Shown: positions 13,806 to 18,474 of the stretch, one piece after another
Layout: each line of letters opens with the position of its first letter
Position numbering within the stretch: the first letter of the stretch is position 1
Assembly (NCBI GenBank): GCA_036270095.1
Contig: DATBDE010000102.1
Span: 1-18,474 of the forward strand
Source: DATBDE01 sp036270095
Lineage (GTDB): Bacteria; Actinomycetota; Thermoleophilia; Solirubrobacterales; Solirubrobacteraceae
Reading direction: 5' to 3'
Length of the DNA: 18,474 nt
Position numbers and translations under genes: made by a program
The notes under the pieces: generated by a model
What the model saw: only the letters and a program-made list of their open reading frames with translations
The model's database searches: none
Told to the model about the DNA's origin: nothing

Positions 13806-14482
13806 GCGTCCGGGTCGACCAGGCCCAGCTTCAACGCGAACGACGCGGCCTCGAGCCGGTTGCGGGCGTGGAGCTTGTCGAGGATGTGCTGCAGGTGGGT
13901 CTTGACCGTTGTCTCGGCGATGCCCAGCGCCGCGGCGATCTCGCGGTTCGTCATGCCCTGGGCCAGCCGGGCCAGCACCATCTGCTCGCGCGGCGTCAGG
14001 TGCGTCTCCTCCTTGAGCGTCTCCTCCAGCGTGACCGCGGGCAGGTGCTTGAACTCGTCCACCAGCCGCCCGGCCACCTTCGGCGACAGCCACGCCTCGC
14101 CGCGCGCGGTGGCGAGGATGGCCGGCACGACCTCCTCCTGGGCCGAGGACTTGACCACGTACCCGCGCGCGCCCGCGCGCAACGCCTCGAGCACGTCCTC
14201 GTGCTCCTCGGACACGGTGAGGGTGAGCACCCCGACGTCGGGCAGGACCTCGTCCAGCGTGCGCGTGACCTCGACCCCGCGCATGCCCGGCATGCGCAGG
14301 TCGGTCACGACGACGGCGGGCTGGTGCTGGCGGGCGCAGGCGATGCCCTCCTCCCCGCCCTCGGCCACGCCGACGACGCGCACGCGCGGCTCGGCCGACA
14401 GCAGCCGGCACAGCGCCTGGCGGAACATCGCGTGGTCGTCGATGAGGACGACGGTGACCGGCTCGCCGGCGGCGGCGCTCAT
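13802..14482 (-). CDS. NarL/FixJ-type response regulator
   Basis: The 226-residue protein has a receiver (about 8-125) with acidic pair D15-D16, phospho-acceptor D61 (VVVTDLRMPGM), the switch Thr T89 and K111 in GYVVKSS. It is followed by a LuxR-type HTH (about 161-222): LTPREQMVLARLAQGMTNREIA, then IAETTVKTHLQHILDKLHARNR. All catalytic residues are intact, so it should be phosphorylated, yet no histidine kinase is in the window. ATG 14482 overlaps the TGA of hyuB by 4 bp (ATGA), which makes it the third cistron of that operon. It ends tail to tail with the MFS gene, the two stops sharing bases. The likely targets are the operon's own promoter or a linked uptake pathway (inference). Confidence 0.92.
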   Translation of the reverse strand: MSAAAGEPVTVVLIDDHAMFRQALCRLLSAEPRVRVVGVAEGGEEGIACARQHQPAVVVTDLRMPGMRGVEVTRTLDEVLPDVGVLTLTVSEEHEDVLEALRAGARGYVVKSSAQEEVVPAILATARGEAWLSPKVAGRLVDEFKHLPAVTLEETLKEETHLTPREQMVLARLAQGMTNREIAAALGIAETTVKTHLQHILDKLHARNRLEAASFALKLGLVDPDA

Positions 14483-16290
14483 GGCGCCAGGCGCACGCTC
14501 GCGCCCACCGGGTGGACCTGGTCCGGCCCCAGGCCGAGGTCGGGTTGCGCCGCGGCCAGGCGCTCGCGCGCCGCGCGGGTGCGCTCCTCGTCCACCGCAC
14601 CGCCTTCATCGACCACGACCCCGTAGGCCGCCTCGGCGATGTCGCGGTCGATGAAACCGGTGCGCAGGTCGTCGAGCACGCGCTCGACGTCGCGCTCGTG
14701 CGGCGGCCCGAAGCCCCCGCCCCCGTTGGAGCAGTACAGGACGCGCGTGCCGCACGGCACACGCAGGCCGGCCGTGTCCATGCCGAGCTGCTGCTCCTCG
14801 GCCGTGTCGGGGTTGAGCACGAGCAGGTTGGCGCCGCCGTTGTGCCCGCCGGCCAGGCCGAAGGGGGTCACCTCCACGCGATCGCCGTGCATGGTCAGGA
14901 TGATGTCCTCGGTGGTTTCGAACGAGCGGTCGATGCCGAAGCCGCCGCGGAACCGGCCGTGCCCGCACGAATCGGGCGCGATCTGGCAGCGCAGGTAGCG
15001 GATGGGGATGATGCGCTCGATCACCTCGATGGGCTGGTTGGTGGCGCCGCCGATGAAGATCATGAGCTGGAAGCTGTTGCCGTCCTTGTAGCTGCGCGCG
15101 CCCTGGCCGCCCTCGTTCCACAGGTAGGCGACGGACTCGCCGCCGGACTCGGGATGGCGGCCGCTGATGGCGAGGTTGGCGAGGTTGATGGTGGCGGCAT
15201 GCTGGCGGCGGCGGTCGACGTCGGTGAAGGCCTGGGCCCAGCACGCCATGGTGACGGCCGCGACCTTCTCGTAGGCGCCCGACGCGTACCCCGTGACCGG
15301 GGTCGGCGGCAGCACGTCCACGCACGAGCCCGGCACCGACTCGATGCGCAGGGCGCTGGTGATGCCGTGGTTCAGCGGCTTGAGGTCGGGGAAGCAGTGC
15401 AGGGTCCCGTCGCACACCGCGGCCAGCAGCGCGGGGCGAGCGAAGCCGAACACGCCGATCGGCGCGGGGTCGCACTTGGTGAAGTCGAAGATCGTGTCGT
15501 CGCCGTCGACGGTCAAGTCGAGGTGGACCTTGATGCGCGGCCGGTCGGGGTGCATGTAGTCCATGTCCCCGTAGTCCGTGAACGAGTAGGTGCCGTCGGG
15601 GATGCGCTGCACCGCCGCGCGCAGCAGCGCTCCGCTGCGCTCGAAGCTCGCGCTCATCGCCGTCAGCACGGTCTCGACGCCGAAACGCTCGACGTACTCG
15701 AGCATCCGCGTCTCCATGAGCTTCGTCGCCTGCACCTGGCCGTAGAGGTCGGCCATGCGCTCGGCGGGCTGGCGCACGTTGGCCTCCAGGAGCTGGATCG
15801 TCGACGCGATCGTCTCGCCGCCGCGCTGCAGCAGCGTCGGCGGCACGCGTAGGCCCTCGGCGAACGAGCTCGTCGCGCGGGGGTTGAACGTGCCGGGGAC
15901 CGGACCGCCGACGTCGGGCCAGTGCCCGCACGAGGCGCCGTAGGCGATGAGCCTGCCGTCGGCGAAGATCGGGCGCAGGACCTTGATGTCGGGCTGGTGC
16001 GACCCGCCGTCGTAGGGGTCGTTGAAGATGAAGACGTCCCCGGCCTGCGGGTCCGGGAACGCGCGCTTGATCGTGCGCAGCGAGGCCTCGAACGTCCCCA
16101 GGTGCGCGGCCTGGTCCTTCTGGCCGTGTGAGATCAGCTTTGCGTCGCCGGTCAGCAGCGAGCCCGAGTAGTCGTGGCCCTCGGTGATCGTCGGCGCGTA
16201 GGCCACGCGCGCGAGCAGCGCGCTGGACTCGTTGCAGATCGCGCGGAAGCCGTGGCGCAGGACCTCGAGGGTGATCGGGTCGGTGGTCAC
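14479..16290 (-). CDS. hyuB: Hydantoinase B/oxoprolinase family protein
   Basis: The 603-residue protein has the HyuB family order: TLEVLRHGFRAICNESSALLARVAYAP at the N-terminus, HDYSGSLLTGD (39-49), DVFIFNDPYDGGSHQPDI (85-102), the HWPDVGG motif (123-129) where most members have HHxDIGG, a family EGLRVPPTLL, and near the C-terminus CSNGGGGFGPPHERDVERV. Together with HyuA it forms an ATP-dependent enzyme; relatives open hydantoins or 5-oxoproline or carboxylate ketones (acetone, acetophenone). Sequence alone does not give the substrate. There is no third acetone-carboxylase-type subunit next to it. The start is GTG 16290, overlapping the hyuA stop as GTGA; the frame stays open far upstream only as the shadow of hyuA. 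Confidence 0.9.
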   Translation of the reverse strand: MTTDPITLEVLRHGFRAICNESSALLARVAYAPTITEGHDYSGSLLTGDAKLISHGQKDQAAHLGTFEASLRTIKRAFPDPQAGDVFIFNDPYDGGSHQPDIKVLRPIFADGRLIAYGASCGHWPDVGGPVPGTFNPRATSSFAEGLRVPPTLLQRGGETIASTIQLLEANVRQPAERMADLYGQVQATKLMETRMLEYVERFGVETVLTAMSASFERSGALLRAAVQRIPDGTYSFTDYGDMDYMHPDRPRIKVHLDLTVDGDDTIFDFTKCDPAPIGVFGFARPALLAAVCDGTLHCFPDLKPLNHGITSALRIESVPGSCVDVLPPTPVTGYASGAYEKVAAVTMACWAQAFTDVDRRRQHAATINLANLAISGRHPESGGESVAYLWNEGGQGARSYKDGNSFQLMIFIGGATNQPIEVIERIIPIRYLRCQIAPDSCGHGRFRGGFGIDRSFETTEDIILTMHGDRVEVTPFGLAGGHNGGANLLVLNPDTAEEQQLGMDTAGLRVPCGTRVLYCSNGGGGFGPPHERDVERVLDDLRTGFIDRDIAEAAYGVVVDEGGAVDEERTRAARERLAAAQPDLGLGPDQVHPVGASVRLAP

Positions 16291-18356
16291 GAGGCCGCCG
16301 CGACCACGAGCTCGCCGGTGGGCGCCAGCACCGCTGTGGCCCCGGGCGGCACGACCGTGGTGGCGTCCCACTCGGTGACGATTGCCGGACCCTGCACCGG
16401 ATCGTTGCGGCCGATCTCGTCCCGGTCGATGTAGGCGGTGTCGAGGTAGGCGCCCTCGGACGGGAAGTACACCGAGATCGTCTCGCGCACGGTCGTGCGC
16501 GCGGCGGCCACGAACGGCGGCTGCGGCGGGTTGGCGACCTCGCCGATGAGCGCGCCGCGTAGGTTGACGAGCTCGACCTCGGCGATCTCGGGCCCGAGCG
16601 CGTAGCCGAACTCGCGCTCGTGCCGGTCGCCGAAGCCGGCGGCGAGCTCGCGCAGCGCCGCCACCGGGTCGCCGTCGCGCAGCGGCAGCGTCAAGTAGCC
16701 GGAGATCTGGCCGAAGTAGCGCACGTCGACCTGGCGCTCGACGTGCCAGCGCTGCACGCTGGCGTCGCGCTGCTTGAGCGCCTCGGTGGCCTCGTCGAGG
16801 CGGGCGATGGCGGCGTGCACGCGCGCCTCGTCCAGGGCCGAGGCGCGCTGGAACAGCGGCTCGAGCAGGTCGTGGCGGACGTCGACGGCGAGGATGCCCT
16901 GCGCGCTGATCACCCCCGGCAACCGTGGCACGACGACGCGCTGCATGCCCACGTCGAACGCGAGGTCGGTGGCGTGCAGGCCGCCGGCGCCGCCGAAGGC
17001 GATGAGCGCGAACCCGCGCGGGTCGTAGCCGCGCTGGGTGGTCATCAGGCGGATCGCGTTGAGCATGGCGTTGTTGGAGAGCCGCAGCATCCCCGCCGCC
17101 GCCTCCTCCACCGTCATCCCCAGCGGCGCCGCGATGCGGTCGGCGATGGCCCGCTCGGCCGCGTCGCGGTCGAGCTGCATGCGGCCGCCGAGGAAGTCGT
17201 CGCCGCGCAGGCGGCCGAGCACGAGGTTGGCGTCGGTGTTCGTGGGCTCGGTGCCGCCGCGGCCGTAGCAGACCGGGCCTGGCTCGGCCCCCGCGCTCTG
17301 CGGGCCGCTCTGCAGCGACCCGGTCTCGTCGATCCAGGCGATCGTGCCCCCGCCGGCGCCGATCGTGACCAGGTCGATCGACGGGTAGATGATGGGGATG
17401 TTGAACTCGATGTGGAACTCGGTGCGGAAGGCCGGCTCGCCTTCGGTGATCGCGGCGATGTCCGCGCTGGTGCCGCCCATGTCGAGCGAGATCGCGTTGG
17501 GCAGCCCGAGCCGCTCCGCGACCGCGCGGGCGCCCATCACGCCGGCGGCCGGGCCCGACTGGCAGATGCGGGCCGGCCGCTCGCAGGCCGAGGACACCGT
17601 CATCAGCCCGCCACCGGAATGGCTCACGAGCAGCTCGCCCTCGAGCCGGTCGGCCCCGTCGCCGCCGCCGCCGTGCAGCCGGTCGGCCAGCTCGGTCAGG
17701 TAGCTGGACATCTTCGGCCCCAGGTAGGCGTTGGCGACCGTGGTCGACGTACGCTCGAACTCGCGGATCTCGGGCAGCATCTCGCTGCTCGTGCACACGA
17801 ACGCGTCGGGGCAGACGCGCGCCACGATCGCCTTGCTGCGCGCTTCGTGCGCCCCGTTCATGAACGCGTTGAGGAAGCAGATGGCGATGGCCTCGACCCC
17901 GGCCTCGCGCAATGCGCGCGCCGCCGCCTCGACGTCGGCCTCGTCGAGCTCGGCCACCACGCGGCCGCTGTAGTCGATGCGCTCGCGCACGGTGACGATG
18001 CGCTGGCGCGGGACGAGCGTCTCCGGCGGGTCCCAGTCGGAGTCGTAGACGTCGGGCTTGTTCGCGCGCCCGGCGAGCAGGATGTCGCGGAACCCGGCCG
18101 TGGTGATGAGCCCCGTGCGCGCACCGGTGCGCTCGATGATCGCGTTCGTGCCCACGGTCGTACCGTGGCGGAACTGGCTGACGTGGGCGAGCTGGGCCCG
18201 TGCCAGCGCGGCGGTGACGCCGTCCACGAAGCGCGTCGGCACCGACGGCTCCTTGACCGTGACGGTCTCGCCCGTGGCCACGTCGACGGCGACGAGATCG
18301 GTGAACGTCCCGCCGATGTCCACCGCGACCGTGTACCTCGCACCGCTGGCTTCCAC
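16287..18356 (-). CDS. hyuA: Hydantoinase A/oxoprolinase family protein (ATP-dependent subunit)
   Basis: The 689-residue protein shows the actin-like ATPase signatures of HyuA: VDIGGTFTDLVAVD (12-25), HGTTVGTNAIIERTGA (64-79), SGPAAGVMGA (267-276) and SLDMGGTSADIA (290-301), then GAGGGTIAWID (333-343) and GPVCYGRGGTEPTNTDANLVLG (360-381), the latter near-invariant in the family. The C-terminal third forms the subunit-contact domain (EREFGY, VRETISVYF). It supplies ATP hydrolysis or phosphorylation to the HyuA/HyuB complex in the cytoplasm. The start is uncertain. GTG 18356 puts the first strand 7 residues in, as in relatives, and has a TACGAT box 8 nt upstream. ATG 18395 has GGAGG directly against it, with no spacing, and would add 13 residues. 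Confidence 0.88.
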   Translation of the reverse strand: MEASGARYTVAVDIGGTFTDLVAVDVATGETVTVKEPSVPTRFVDGVTAALARAQLAHVSQFRHGTTVGTNAIIERTGARTGLITTAGFRDILLAGRANKPDVYDSDWDPPETLVPRQRIVTVRERIDYSGRVVAELDEADVEAAARALREAGVEAIAICFLNAFMNGAHEARSKAIVARVCPDAFVCTSSEMLPEIREFERTSTTVANAYLGPKMSSYLTELADRLHGGGGDGADRLEGELLVSHSGGGLMTVSSACERPARICQSGPAAGVMGARAVAERLGLPNAISLDMGGTSADIAAITEGEPAFRTEFHIEFNIPIIYPSIDLVTIGAGGGTIAWIDETGSLQSGPQSAGAEPGPVCYGRGGTEPTNTDANLVLGRLRGDDFLGGRMQLDRDAAERAIADRIAAPLGMTVEEAAAGMLRLSNNAMLNAIRLMTTQRGYDPRGFALIAFGGAGGLHATDLAFDVGMQRVVVPRLPGVISAQGILAVDVRHDLLEPLFQRASALDEARVHAAIARLDEATEALKQRDASVQRWHVERQVDVRYFGQISGYLTLPLRDGDPVAALRELAAGFGDRHEREFGYALGPEIAEVELVNLRGALIGEVANPPQPPFVAAARTTVRETISVYFPSEGAYLDTAYIDRDEIGRNDPVQGPAIVTEWDATTVVPPGATAVLAPTGELVVAAAS

Positions 18357-18364
18357 GGCGCGCG

Positions 18365-18370
18365 ATCGTA
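18365..18370 (-). promoter_or_regulatory. -10-like TACGAT before hyuA (GTG 18356)
   Basis: On the minus strand TACGAT is followed by 8 nt and the GTG at 18356. This is compatible with a leaderless or nearly leaderless hyuAB mRNA. If the ATG at 18395 were the true start, the box would be coding sequence and without meaning. Confidence 0.3.
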
Positions 18371-18400
18371 TCCCCGGCCTCCGCGCCTCCACCATCCTCC

Positions 18401-18470
18401 GAAGGGAGGGGGTGGGGCAGCGTTCGATCAGGGGCGAAGGGAGGGCATGCGGCGCCGTTCGCTCAGGCGC
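18401..18470. repeat. Two-copy 35-bp imperfect tandem repeat upstream of hyuA
   Basis: Copy 1 is 18401-18435 and copy 2 is 18436-18470, in perfect register. The first 10 bases (GAAGGGAGGG) are identical, and 28 of 35 positions agree overall (mismatches at positions 11, 12, 15, 19, 20, 27 and 33). The unit also keeps GTTCG-N-TCAGG. A further copy may lie beyond the window edge. Lying 31-100 bp upstream of the hyuA TACGAT box, it could be a tandem binding site. Confidence 0.6.
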
Positions 18471-18474
18471 GGCG

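Noticed and set aside
13569..14762. 397-codon minus-strand frame overlapping the response regulator
   Set aside because: It lacks any receiver or HTH motif, which are intact in the regulator's own frame at 13802-14482.
14479..17796. 1105-codon minus-strand open frame
   Set aside because: Only the part from 16290 down is HyuB; the upstream 500 codons are Arg/Ala-rich shadow text under hyuA, which has clear conserved motifs in its own frame.
14479..18356. Acetone carboxylase or acetophenone carboxylase as a specific name for HyuA/HyuB
   Set aside because: The motifs support only the hydantoinase/oxoprolinase superfamily; no gamma subunit or other pathway gene is visible to fix the substrate.
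1..18474. CRISPR array, phage, transposon or toxin-antitoxin system
   Set aside because: No regularly spaced repeats, transposase or integrase motifs, or paired small toxin/antitoxin genes were found; the only tandem repeat is the two-copy 35-bp unit at the right edge.

Overview
The window is uniformly GC-rich DNA with dense, often overlapping genes and GTG starts. It carries GAF/PAS-LuxR and NarL-type regulators, a GC-rich TANNNT form of the -10 box, and a fused receiver/thioredoxin-reductase-like protein. Together these suggest a high-GC actinobacterium. A soil lineage such as the Thermoleophilia/Solirubrobacterales would fit, but no rRNA or universal marker is present, so the placement is inference. 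I see no tRNA, rRNA, CRISPR array, transposase or phage gene, and no stretch above 300 bases without a gene.

Left part (1-7435): the 3' end of an unidentified membrane protein with a terminator-like hairpin; an SRPBCC protein preceded by repeated TACGCT boxes and a small palindrome; a GNAT acetyltransferase with a possible short leader ORF; on the minus strand a receiver-thioredoxin fold-FAD/NAD(P) reductase fusion with a single cysteine in 577 residues; a divergent SAM methyltransferase; a DUF1622 membrane protein; on the minus strand a DUF6325-like protein whose N-terminus sits in another frame (apparent frameshift at a C4 run) and a GAF/PAS-LuxR regulator; and, divergent from the regulator, a cupin.

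Middle part (7436-13805): a minus-strand secreted phosphoesterase-type lipoprotein, then six plus-strand genes with short gaps: an antibiotic biosynthesis monooxygenase (ABM) domain protein, an O-methyltransferase-like enzyme, a DoxX membrane protein, a 14-TM DHA2-type MFS exporter, a TetR regulator and a 12-TM fosmidomycin-resistance-like MFS exporter. A perfect TGTTAC-N6-GTAACA palindrome abuts the TetR start. The set reads as a quinone/aromatic or toxicant modification-and-export module (inference).

Right part (13802-18474): a minus-strand operon of a hydantoinase/oxoprolinase-type HyuA, HyuB and a NarL-type response regulator. Each junction overlaps by 4 bp, so the regulator looks translationally coupled to the enzyme genes. 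A 35-bp imperfect tandem repeat lies upstream of hyuA at the window edge. The regulator and the second MFS gene meet tail to tail with overlapping stop codons.

A recurrent feature is an apparently leaderless layout: a TANNNT-like hexamer 6-8 nt before the start codon and no Shine-Dalgarno, seen at about six genes. No wholly new multi-gene system is evident. The most unusual objects are the cysteine-poor reductase fusion, the coupled hyuA-hyuB-regulator operon with its upstream tandem repeat, and the operator-overlapped leaderless tetR start.
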